Shown here: positions 1 to 38,953 of the stretch, one piece after another
Layout of the letters: each line of letters opens with the position of its first letter
Numbering within the stretch: the stretch's first letter is position 1
NCBI RefSeq assembly: GCF_017654505.1
Contig: NC_054545.1
Coordinates: forward strand, 7,949,927 to 8,013,926
Reading direction: 5' to 3'
DNA from: Polyodon spathula
Lineage: Eukaryota > Chordata > Actinopteri > Acipenseriformes > Polyodontidae
Length of the DNA stretch: 64,000 nucleotides
Notes under the pieces: model-generated
The model's input: only the letters and a program-made list of their open reading frames with translations
Databases searched by the model: none
What the model was told of the DNA's origin: nothing
Position numbers and translations under genes: made by a program

Positions 1-286
1 GTAGTAGTGTGCATCATTAAACACACAGGTACAGGTTGTATGCATAAATCTCATCCATATAAATGTCATTTAAAACTATGAAAGGGGAATAAACTCTTTC
101 AGAATATTTGATTTGCACATTCTTTTAAAGAGAATGTGACAAACCTGCAGGAAAGAAATCCTCTGAGGATGCTTGGTAGCTTGCGATTTATGGTACTTTT
201 AAAGAGAATCTTTAAACTTGTTTTGTGTAGTGATAGATATAAAGGTGGTGTCCAGTGTGTTTTATGTAGCATTTTCTTTTTGACAG
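1..286 (+). other. RALGAPA1: RALGAPA1 intron upstream of the first visible exon
   Basis: AT-rich sequence ending in the polypyrimidine tract and acceptor at 271-286 (…ctttttgacag). No coding block or repeat is recognised. It is taken as intron because the first exon starts in phase 0 at 287. Confidence 0.75.
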
Positions 287-28957
<28,671 letters not shown>

Positions 28958-29715
28958 TGATCACAATTCAGCATGGACTTTAAACAAAAGACACACTCGT
29001 TACTGTTGAAAACAAGAACACTTGCTCTGCCCAACTGTGGTTTTATAATATTCACTTGTGTACAGAAAAAAAAAGAAAGCAAATGTATGTAAATTGTGTT
29101 CCTGCCACACACAAAGCAGCTCATCCATTCACACACACACGTTCTTTTATTGAAACACTGGAGTTTATGTCGCCCTGTGTATTTTTTATTTTAGATGTTG
29201 CTGCCTAATTTTGCTTTTAGTGCAATGAGTGCAGCCTTTTTTTCTCCACATGAATATAAATAATAGTAGTTGTACAAGATAATGGTCAAATATATAAATT
29301 GCATTCATTTTTGTTACGCTTGGTGGTACAGTATATAAAATACCTACAGTCTTTTGACTAGGTATGACAGAATACAAAATGCAGGTTTTATTTTTAGACA
29401 TTGGGTTTTAAACAAATGCAGGCAGTAGTGAAGACAGATGCTCAGTTTCTGATGAATCCTTTTGGGTGCCAAACCATAGGCTCAGACATGTATTGTAATT
29501 CATTAAATTACAGGAATATCCAAGCATTTAAAAGGCTGCTTTGTTTATTCCACTAGTTGTACAGTAAAACGGTATGTAGGAGTGAGCAGTTCAGAGATTC
29601 CTACACTACAAATATGTGTTATAAAGAATGTTGTAATGTGACTGGCTTCCTTTTTATACAGTGAAAATGTGTGCAGATTATTAAGTTTTAAAACTTATAT
29701 TGTAATAGTAAAACA

Positions 29716-29721
29716 AATAAA
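29716..29721 (+). terminator. RALGAPA1: Candidate poly(A) signal of RALGAPA1
   Basis: AATAAA about 0.76 kb after the stop codon, followed within 40 bases by T- and GT-containing sequence. Confidence 0.5.
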
Positions 29722-31278
29722 TACGTACTGTATGGCCTTTAACATATCAAGTTAGTTTGTCAAAAAAAAAAAAAAAAAAAGTCTGGCATAACTTGCATTA
29801 TCTTCTTCCTTTAAAACAGCTCTATTAGTGATCCTAGTCCCAGATGTAACTGCAGGTCAGGGCTGGGTTTGTGTTGGGGTGATTGCACAGCACCTGTGTG
29901 TATACTGAGACCTGCTGGCTTAAAGGGTTAGGCAATGGCAAGGACAGTTCAGTGAAGTCCCTGCTAGACGCTTGGCTGTTGTTTTTATACACAACCTTGC
30001 ACACCTGTCCCACCTAGCTGAACTACAACCACAGTAAATCAGCTATTATGAGCTTCAAACCGGACTTTTAAATGAGAATCAAAACGATTTGCAATACCAA
30101 TGTAACATAAATTGCCAATTTTAAGATTTTGTGATCTTTGGACAACATAACAATTTTCATTTCCCAAAGGTGTGTTTTTTTTAAAAATGTTTTTAAGTAT
30201 CTGGTATCTCTTAAAGGGTTGAAAAGGGATCATTACCACGTGTGGTCTAATATATAATCCAGATTTAATTTAATTTTGTTACATTTTTAACACTTAGAAT
30301 GCTAGTTGCTGTTTTATTTTGCAGGTGAATTATCACATTGGCATTTTATTCCCTATAATGTTAACTATTTGATTATTCCTGCTGAACAATTATTAACTCG
30401 TTCAGCACAAACTTACCTGAAAGATAACATGTAGTCTTAGTTTTCATGTCTGCAAACCAGTTTACTAGATTTCCTAGTGCAGTGTTAAAATAAACACAAC
30501 CTATTTTTTAGTTGTTGTACGGAACTTATTTTAATGCTATTATTTGTTAAAATGGCAATACACTTAATGTAGATCAATATTTATTTGGATTTAATTTATG
30601 GATCGTTGTAACATATTCATAAAATCCACACAGATACTGCTCCATGCTCAAGCATGGTCTTAGCATTTCCCAGAACCCTTTCACACACAAAACGTTTTGG
30701 ATTAGGTAGTGTTTTCTGACTTAAAAACTGCAAGTTTTAATCAGTTATTTACATTACTAATGTAAGGGTGTTAAAATCAGTTGAATTTTGGTATTGTAAA
30801 ATGTCCTGGCATCTTGCATGAATACAATTATCAAAAGCTTTAGGTTCAATTTATATTAAAAATAATGTAGATAGTGGATGGACAAACCTAAAAGGAACAA
30901 AAATACTGGCAGCATTCTAAGGGTTAAATTGCTGAAGTAAAATGAAACGTCATGTTTTCAAAGCATTTCCTCCATTCTTAACTCCTATTTTTTTAAGGAG
31001 AAAAACCATGTTAATGTAACAACGACAAACAGTAAAAGAGGACTTCAGATATATTAGTTGTTTGGTTCTAGTTTTGCAAAATGAGCAGGTGTTTTACCAC
31101 GTTAAAACAAACAGGAGTTAATTAAAGACTGGAGTAAACGATTTGAAAATATGTCCCGTTGTGTTCTATTTCTTGGGATGTGTGGACTTTGCAAAAAAGA
31201 CTTGCTCACGTTTAGTAATGTATGTTCATGCAAACCAAATGCAGCATGATGCCAGTACTAACTGCATGTGTAAATATA

Positions 31279-31279
31279 A

Positions 31280-31354
<75 letters not shown>
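31279..31354. repeat. (TA)n microsatellite
   Basis: About 38 TA units downstream of the RALGAPA1 coding end. Open frames across it (alternating Tyr/Ile) are artefacts. Confidence 0.95.
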
Positions 31355-31357
<3 letters not shown>

Positions 31358-31471
31358 AACGTATTGTCATAAATGTAGTATCTATACATTTGTAATGGCT
31401 ATAAAGGAAGGAAAAGTGGATGTGCAATTTAATATGACAATAAAAAATATTCTTACCATCTGTGTTCCAAG

Positions 31472-31476
<5 letters not shown>

Positions 31477-31556
<80 letters not shown>
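31477..31556. repeat. (TA)n microsatellite
   Basis: About 40 TA units, 120 bp after the preceding TA array. Confidence 0.95.
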
Positions 31557-31559
<3 letters not shown>

Positions 31560-32189
31560 TGTGTACATTATACAGTAGTTTTAGAGGTCGTTGATGGAGC
31601 TAATTTATCAACAACGAGCGAAACTTGCCTGGTCTTAAATGAAGCCATTCACACGAATATCTTAGCTCGAAATACCATAGTCTTGATGTTTTATTTGCCG
31701 GAGTTACCGTGAGGCTTGGTGTGTTGGTGTGCTGTGGGTATTGCTGGTTTTGTAAAATAAAATGTCTTTGGAAATGGGCAGGGGCAATTGGACCTATTTA
31801 ATAATTAAGTAGAGGGTGTGAACCAGGGCGGACTGGAAATACCGAGGTTGCCGCTCCACTAATGACATAAACTGTACAGACATTTAATTAAAATAATAAA
31901 GTAAACGTTGTTTTTTTGTCGTTGCCCACAATGGGATAATCGACTATGGCAACAACTGCTTCTCCAAATAGTTGCACTTACCAAGTGAATTGACCAAAGG
32001 AAGATTTTGTATTTTAGTCGTACACATGTTTTGAGTCTTGTTTTGTAATGACCTAATGAACTGTTTCTCTCTCCGTTATTAATACTACAACTGAAAGTCA
32101 TTTGTTTTTAAATATTGTGTTGAACTTGCTTGGGAAGTAAACACAAACTCGGTGAACAAACCGAACCCAAAGACGAAATCTTAAAATGT

Positions 32190-33082
32190 ATATTTATTTA
32201 TTGATATTAAGAAAATAGCTTCAAACTGACGTAAGAAGCATAATAAAATGCAGTTACAATTTCAGCAGTTTTAAGCCATAGCGGGTATAAATAATAATGC
32301 AATAACACAAATACCTTCATGTGTCACGTAATCGTTTTGAATACCTTTGTTCAACAATGTTATTATTTAGGAGATTAAATGTGCGAGAAATAAATGTGAT
32401 ACACACATTTTTACAATGCTATATACAGACCTTTCTTTATTCTTCTTCAAAACATGTCTTTAACACGGGAATTCTCGAATTAATAAATCCTATACCCTCA
32501 AAAATAACATGTTTGAACCTCTTCTTGGTGTAAACCCGGGATGCAGCATAACACCATCACAGATGCTTCTTTTGTATAGTAGTTAATAAATACATAGAGA
32601 CTAAGTGATATATGAATGCCGTATTTAGATTAACAAAGTTACATACATAGGCCGTTTACAAAACAATCAGACTCATTATTTCCTGCAGGAAAATAACTTT
32701 ATAGAACATCTTAAAAATATATACTGTACTACAACTATACATAACAAACACATTTAATTCCCATAGGAACTACGATACATATTTGTAAGACTTTATATAT
32801 ATTTTGGAAAGCTTGGACAGTCGCTAGGGTTTGAAATTAACTATTGCTTGATTTCTTTATAAAAACCATGACTATCAGAAATCTTAAATTGAGCTTGTTG
32901 AATTTCTTTGTTGCATACAACCCTATGAATTTAAATAAAATGTTAACTGCATTGTGCAACTGATTTTACCCCCTATGTAATCTGTACACAATTACTGGGT
33001 CACAATTTATGCAGACTTGATCCATATACACGATGTTTGTAATGAGTACATTTTTTAAATTCAAAATTTGTGCACTTTGCAA
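32190..33082 (-). other. INSM2: Probable INSM2 3' UTR
   Basis: AT-rich sequence downstream of the INSM2 stop. Minus-strand AATAAA motifs occur at 32436-32441 and as an overlapping cluster near 32193-32202. The region between here and the RALGAPA1 UTR (about 31.8-32.2 kb) has no gene. Confidence 0.45.
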
Positions 33083-34747
33083 TTAGCAACCTGGCCCGAC
33101 CGCCATCTGCAGTAAGAGCACCTGTCTACTCTCAGTCGGGTGGCACTTGTTGATATGCCTTGTCAGTCCAGGAGAGCTGAAGAAGGTGGAAGGACAATGC
33201 TTGCAGGAAAAGATCTGCTGCTCTCCTTGCACGATGTCTGGTCTCTCCTGTGGGTTGCTGTTTTTCGCGGGGTTTACTGAGAGTCCTTCTCTCACAGCGT
33301 GCCACAGCCGGTGTTTGTCCCTAATGTCTGCTGAGGGGAAATGGACTCCGCATAGGTGACATGGAAAGGTGATATGCTCACTTTCTATATGGCTGTAGGA
33401 CGACGACCTGACTGCTTCATGGGCGGCCAGGTGTTTTCGAAGGTAAGCCTGTCTGCGAAATTTCTTCTTACAGTAAGGGCATTCGAATTCCTCTTCTCTA
33501 ACCTCTGAGGTCGGCGAGCGTGGCGGAACTGCAACATCTGTTGGCTCCGCGCAGCCCATGATCCTTGAGCTGTCCATGCACTTTGGGTGCTGATCAAAGA
33601 GAACAGATCTCTCCGCTGATATAAAATGCTGGCTCAGAAACGGGGAACTTTCCTGAGATCTTTGATGCTGCTGTTCTCCCTGGTGAGTGGCGTCTGTTTG
33701 GCGGTGCTGAATTAAGCACTGGGAGCTGTCCAGGGACGGGTGGTGCTGATCGTGTACTAAAAGATTCCTGGCGTTTTCTTTACCCTCTACTGACGGGTTG
33801 ACTGTCTCAGGATGTATAAGCTGGTGCTGCTTTTTGCTGTCCTGGTTCTCTCCGTTGTTTGCAGGGCGTGGCTTGTGCCACCTACGGTGAGATGCTAGGT
33901 TGGCTGGGCAACTGAAAACTTTATCACACTCGGGGCATCGATACTCTACCCTGACAATGCGGGAGCACTTGTGCTGTGCTAATGAAAATGGGTCGGGGTA
34001 TTCTTCTTTGCAGAGCTGACAAATAAACTCACCTAAAGGTTTCCTGTTGCCCGAACTGGATACAAGTTTAGATTCGGGACCACCTTTTTTTATTTTTATC
34101 CCAAGAATTGGTGAGGTGGTAACCTCGTCTTCAAAATTGAGTTTTCTCATTACTTTTGGTTTCTTGGCCACCGGCTTGCCCCTGCGGTCTGTAGAGTTCG
34201 CGAAAGAGCGTTTGATAGCATGATGGAGAGGGGAGTACAAGTGAACCGGCGTGTCCATTTTCATCTCTGACGCTGTGAAATGCGAGCGGTGCATTAGTAG
34301 TCTTTCCATAGGAGACATAGAGGAGGTTATGGAAAAAGACTCCGCTGACACAGGTGAGCTCAAACACCTTTCAAAGAATGTCTTCTTCAGTTCTGTGCCA
34401 ACAGGCTTGATGGGACTGTAAGAGGCATCAACCCTCCCAGGAGAACCCTTCTCTGGTTCGCAGAGTTTAGTTTGGGACAGCTCGGCGATGACCACACTCT
34501 CCACCGTGTTCTCGGCGCTTTCTGGGAGATTTGGTTGTCCTGTTTCCACTAATACACTCTTCAGGGATTCTGGAATACTTCCTGGTGACGGTATTTCTGA
34601 CCATATCTGGTTCGGGCACATGATCACCTGCACTTCTTGAGTCTGCAGTAGGTGACCCACATTTGGCGGTCTGCTGTCCTCAGTCCGCATCCTGTACGAT
34701 GCAGAAGAAGCCCGCTTTTTCCTCTTGACTAAAAATCCTCTCGGCAT
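33083..34747 (-). CDS. INSM2: Insulinoma-associated protein 2, zinc-finger transcriptional repressor (single exon)
   Basis: An intact 554-residue single-exon gene. The first residues, MPRGFLVKRKKR, form a SNAG repressor motif, the family's corepressor (LSD1/CoREST-type) docking signal and a natural start. A conserved middle block FFERCLSSPVSAESF lies at residues 124-138, and a basic KKPKVMRKLNFEDEVTTSP segment at 195-213 could act in nuclear import. Zinc fingers: an atypical one at 241-261 (CQLC…H…C), C2H2 fingers at 269-291, 421-443 and 461-483, and a last one at 513-536 ending in HINKCH. The C-terminus LLLQM…GPGC matches INSM proteins. INSM1 is the paralogue, but position between RALGAPA1 and NFKBIA, as in human, identifies INSM2. 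The family acts in neuroendocrine and neural differentiation. The 120-residue Gln/His/Ser-rich linker (about 296-415) is poorly conserved. Confidence 0.96.
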   Translation of the reverse strand: MPRGFLVKRKKRASSASYRMRTEDSRPPNVGHLLQTQEVQVIMCPNQIWSEIPSPGSIPESLKSVLVETGQPNLPESAENTVESVVIAELSQTKLCEPEKGSPGRVDASYSPIKPVGTELKKTFFERCLSSPVSAESFSITSSMSPMERLLMHRSHFTASEMKMDTPVHLYSPLHHAIKRSFANSTDRRGKPVAKKPKVMRKLNFEDEVTTSPILGIKIKKGGPESKLVSSSGNRKPLGEFICQLCKEEYPDPFSLAQHKCSRIVRVEYRCPECDKVFSCPANLASHRRWHKPRPANNGENQDSKKQHQLIHPETVNPSVEGKENARNLLVHDQHHPSLDSSQCLIQHRQTDATHQGEQQHQRSQESSPFLSQHFISAERSVLFDQHPKCMDSSRIMGCAEPTDVAVPPRSPTSEVREEEFECPYCKKKFRRQAYLRKHLAAHEAVRSSSYSHIESEHITFPCHLCGVHFPSADIRDKHRLWHAVREGLSVNPAKNSNPQERPDIVQGEQQIFSCKHCPSTFFSSPGLTRHINKCHPTESRQVLLLQMAVGPGC

Positions 34748-34959
34748 GTCTTGCTCTTTACCGGAACGAACAGTAAACTGCTTTAAACTATCAAATGCAA
34801 CCGCGCGTGCAGAGTGGAAGATGTTTTGTGGCGACAGACAGAGCGCGATCTGTTTTTATCTTTGGTCGTGCCCTTTGTTTTTTGTGAAGTCACTATTAGT
34901 GACAAAGCCCTATCCAATCATTATTCAGAACAGTCGTCAGGGAGGAGGAGCTAGGAGAC

Positions 34960-34967
34960 TATATATC
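34960..34967 (-). promoter_or_regulatory. INSM2: Candidate TATA box for INSM2
   Basis: On the minus strand, gatatatagt lies about 215 bp before the ATG, which would give a 5' UTR near 180 nt. An inverted CCAAT motif lies nearby at 34914-34918. It is plausible only from position. Confidence 0.35.
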
Positions 34968-35974
34968 AATATAATTTGAGATTTTAAAAGTAAATGTTAA
35001 ATGGAGACCGATATTTTATTTTCCATTGTTAAAGTGATACTTTGGTGTTGAGTTTTTAAGATTATGCAGCCCAATAAAGCCTTTAAAAATCATTAATTGA
35101 TAAGCAGTTCTATAAGCAGTTGTCAATATCAGTTGTTTACCTTTGTTTATCGTTTATTTGTACACCTTGTGTAAATCTATGTATACAGCCTACCGAAGAC
35201 GTATACTGCTCAGTACACAAATCTGCATACAATATTGTAGTTCTCATGTATTGTTCCTTGTCTAAAGTTATGCATAATGAACTGAATTCAATGTGTCTTA
35301 AAAACAATCATTGGTGTGATACTGTTGGTGTATAATACAGTTCACTAAACAGCTTTCCTTTTTGTGGAGATAGAAATGTCCTTTTTGAACATTGAGTTTG
35401 TAAACTCATTAATATGCATTCTGTTTTTAAGTTCATATGACAAATCAAGACATACTCATTTATTTCTATTAGAACTAAAGGTGAAGGGAACCGGTATATA
35501 ACATATGAAATAATACAAGCACTATACAGAGACGATTGGCTACAGTCTGACTATGTTTGTGCTGAATCCTGTGTACATGACCTTGGGACTGGGATAACGT
35601 AATTTTCAATAGCGTCTGTGTTTAGAAATCTCTCATCATCTATGCACTTACAGCAGCACTCATCTCCATAAAGCTGCCTTTTTCCCCTTTGACTGAGTAC
35701 AATGTATAGAAAATACATATGAGATGCAACCCTAGTTGACCTGTTTTTTTTAATACATATATAATTGTGTGAAGCATTCGCATCTACGTATGTTATTTAA
35801 CAGTGCCAACTTTTTTTTTTTTTAATTAATGATGAACACAGTATATATAACAATAAGTGGATTTCTGTTGAGGATTTTTCAATATTAAAAATAACCCCAG
35901 AAAGCCAAAAAACTGTTTGTAAGACAAATGCAACTGCAGATTCAGATGAACCCATTCGGAAAAAACCCACCCTC

Positions 35975-36008
35975 ATTTATTTATTTATTTATTTATTTTT
36001 ATTTATTT

Positions 36009-36048
<40 letters not shown>
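35975..36048. repeat. (TTTA)n followed by poly-T
   Basis: About seven TTTA units, then a T run of roughly 38, forming a low-complexity tract. Confidence 0.9.
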
Positions 36049-36050
<2 letters not shown>

Positions 36051-37095
36051 GAAATGGACGTCATATATTTCCGAATGTATGTTCTGCAATGCCATGATAT
36101 CATGACCCTATTTGCATATTTGCACAAAGTAATACTGGATTATTTAATCAGAAACTCGTGAAAACATTGCATTCTGTGGAATTCATCAGCTGACACTGAA
36201 TATGATCCATTTTAGCACAAAGTATATTGATTTCCTCACTGACACCCTGTCACATGGTTTTGGCAGATCTGCGGGCATGCCATAAAATGGAACTCTGCTT
36301 TGGAGAGTAGAACATTAGTATTTAGGTTACCATATGCTACTATCTAAAGCTGAGATAATCTTCACCAACAAAGTTCCATAAGGGGTGGATAGGCCGTCAT
36401 TTTAATTAGTTTTAGATGCCAATCAAGACTTGAAGGTCTTGATTACATTCCTTAAAAACAAAACTGGATCTCATGGCTGTGGTACAAGTAGAAACGAACG
36501 AACTTCATCTAATTGAAATACACCCTAGTGGCGTACAACACAATCAGCCCCACCATAGACACGATGAATATTTATAATTCTGGCTGATTAACAAATCGCA
36601 AGATGGAAAATACTCCCTCGGTGTATCACCATTTGTTCATTCACTCATTGTTGGCCATGTTGACAGTATATTTTACTGTGTAATGGCCCTTCACTATCCA
36701 CGTTTTCAATACTTCAGTCAGATAGCGAAATAAAGAGGGAGCACTGTATACTACAAAGCCACAACAGAATAAGAAACAGACTTCTTTCTTTGCAACTAAA
36801 TACAATTTGCTTATTGAATGCAGTATATTTATTTAAAACTTTTTAGATTTATTACTTGCAGTATTTTGTAAAAGGGACACTTTTTGATGTTCTGCATTTG
36901 TGAACTAACATTGTTGATGTGAAATACAATATACAACAATGAAGCATAATTGACTTCCATCATCTGCAAGCTGAATTATTGTGTCACCATGATGTCACAG
37001 TGGTTTCCAGGTAACTCGACCCTGTAAAATAGCTTGAAGTAATTTGAAACCAGCTTGCTGGAATGGAGGCTTCTTGTGTCAACGCTGACCTTTAA

Positions 37096-37218
37096 TCAAG
37101 GATGGGTAAATCTGCACCTAGATTTTATTTTATACTAGGCTGCAGGTGTTCTCAGTACTCAGCACTTTATTGAAACCAATAGTACCTATATCCATGACAA
37201 AAAGTTACACTTTAGAAA
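37096..37218 (+). repeat. Left arm of a widely spaced inverted repeat
   Basis: A 123-bp segment beginning tcaaggatgggtaaatctgc. Its reverse complement, with only a few substitutions and one or two single-base indels, recurs at 38831-38953. The intervening 1.6 kb is unrelated to either arm. No target-site duplication is recognisable at the outer ends. Confidence 0.85.
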
Positions 37219-38724
37219 TACATGTGGAATTCTATTCAGATGTCCTTGATGCGCATATTTCTCAACACTGTTACTTACCTACAGGCTTTGATCTAATCTT
37301 CTATTAAAATATTTTATTTTGGTCCTCTGCTCAGATTTACATGTAATCTTTGTGCAAAGTCTTCTAAACAAACAGTTTGCGTGTGTGATATTGTGAGGCA
37401 CGGTGCTCTGCTAGCATTTAGCGTAATGAAACATTTGTAACAGGCTGCCTTCTTAATCTGTCCTCTTGATGCACTTTACATGATCTTTCATTACGGCAAT
37501 TGGAGCGCTTGCTGCACAACATATAATGAATGTTAGATGTTAGATTAAGCAGTTTAATTCAAACTGCAAATCGACTTAATGTAATCTTCCTTTCAAACAT
37601 CCATTAGCCAAAGACCCCTGTGTGAATATATTGGCTGGATTCTTGTAGATACCCCATTAAGAATTACAGGAATTCTCTTTTCCCAATCAGCATACAACCA
37701 GCAGGGACCCCTGGATGACAGCAAACAACAATGAGATATTAACATCATGACTATGCAAAGATCAGGTTTGATTTTGTATAATAAAGCATTACTGTCAAAT
37801 ACAGCACGCCACAGTAATGTATTCGTTTGAGATGTTTATCTTCCTAATTTCCCACAGAGATGCTAAATGATAGGCTACAAATATACTGAAACCCTACAGA
37901 CTCCAGCTACCGAATGAATATATTACCGACGATGATAACAGTGCATTGTCTCAAAGCCCTAGATAAAACCATCTTTCCAAACAAAAGACAGCACAGAGAT
38001 CGTTTGCGTTGCATTCTTGGAACTCGCATATACCGCGTTTCCGAATTAAAGAAATGCTACAGTAGCTAATGAATGATATAGTCGGATTCATTAAAAAGTA
38101 GCTGTAATTGAACGGCATGGGTCAATATTTAGATGAACAAATAAATAAAAAAGTGCTTTGTATGTCGAAACATTATTTAGACCTTATTTAAAAATATAAA
38201 GTGTCAACAAATCCATTGGAGTACAATGGTTTATGAAAATAGCGCTTTGTTCTCTTCTACATCGTTTAGATGTCAGTTTCCTATACCGTAGTGCTAGTTT
38301 ATTGTAAATAATAACTAACATGATGAAGTTTGATTGTACTGCTTTTTCTTCACATCATATTTCATAACCACATTAAAATGTGATTACACAATAATTTTAG
38401 TTGGGAGACAGCCCCCAATAAACCCTTAATAGATTTAAATCGTTGCTGTGAAACAGACCCTTTCTGGTTTCACAGAACAAATTATGGGAATAGCTATCCC
38501 AAGAGAATATCTGCTGCTATCTTCTCAGCAGAAGGCAAATTAAGCTATCTGCATTGAAAAGGACAGACTAAAGGCAATTTTCCCAATTGATAACCTTCCA
38601 GAGGGAGAAAGGGCAGTAAACTGCGATCCACCTCCCTACAGACCTGCAAGCCTCGATAAGCGATCAGAGTTACAACCACATTGAAACAAAGACAGTCGCT
38701 GGCTCATCTGTGGAGTAGCACAAC

Positions 38725-38821
38725 GGATACTGACAAGTATCATTGAAACGTAAATTAACAGTCAAAGAGAACAGTGGAATTTCATTGCTTCCCAATGGAT
38801 ACTGACAAGTATCATTGAAAA
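38725..38821 (+). repeat. Short direct repeat containing a palindrome
   Basis: ggatactgacaagtatcatt plus gaaa occurs twice about 73 bp apart (starting near 38725 and 38798). Each copy contains the palindrome gatact-gaca-agtatc. Confidence 0.8.
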
Positions 38822-38830
38822 CTGGGTCAG

Positions 38831-38953
38831 TTTCTAAAGTGTAACTTTTGTCATGGATATAGGTTCTATTGGTTTCAATAAAGTGCTGAGTACTAAGAAC
38901 ACCTGGCAGCCTAGTATAAAATAAAATCTAGGTGCAGATTTACCCATCCTTGA
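38831..38953 (-). repeat. Right arm of the widely spaced inverted repeat
   Basis: Inverted copy of 37096-37218. The pair could be the terminal repeats of a decayed DNA transposon of about 1.86 kb, or two opposed copies of one dispersed repeat. Confidence 0.85.

Larger units (their letters stand above)
28958..31765 (+). other. RALGAPA1: RALGAPA1 3' UTR and downstream sequence
   Basis: Sequence after the TGA is AT-rich with no further gene. The first well-placed AATAAA is at 29716-29721, giving a UTR of about 0.8 kb. A second at 31756-31761, followed by a TG-rich segment, would allow a 2.8-kb UTR. Two TA microsatellites lie at 31279-31354 and 31477-31556. The true cleavage site cannot be decided from sequence. 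Confidence 0.55.

Noticed and set aside
32321..32533. 70-codon open frame between RALGAPA1 and INSM2
   Set aside because: AT-rich, no family resemblance, and it lies in the probable INSM2 3' UTR.
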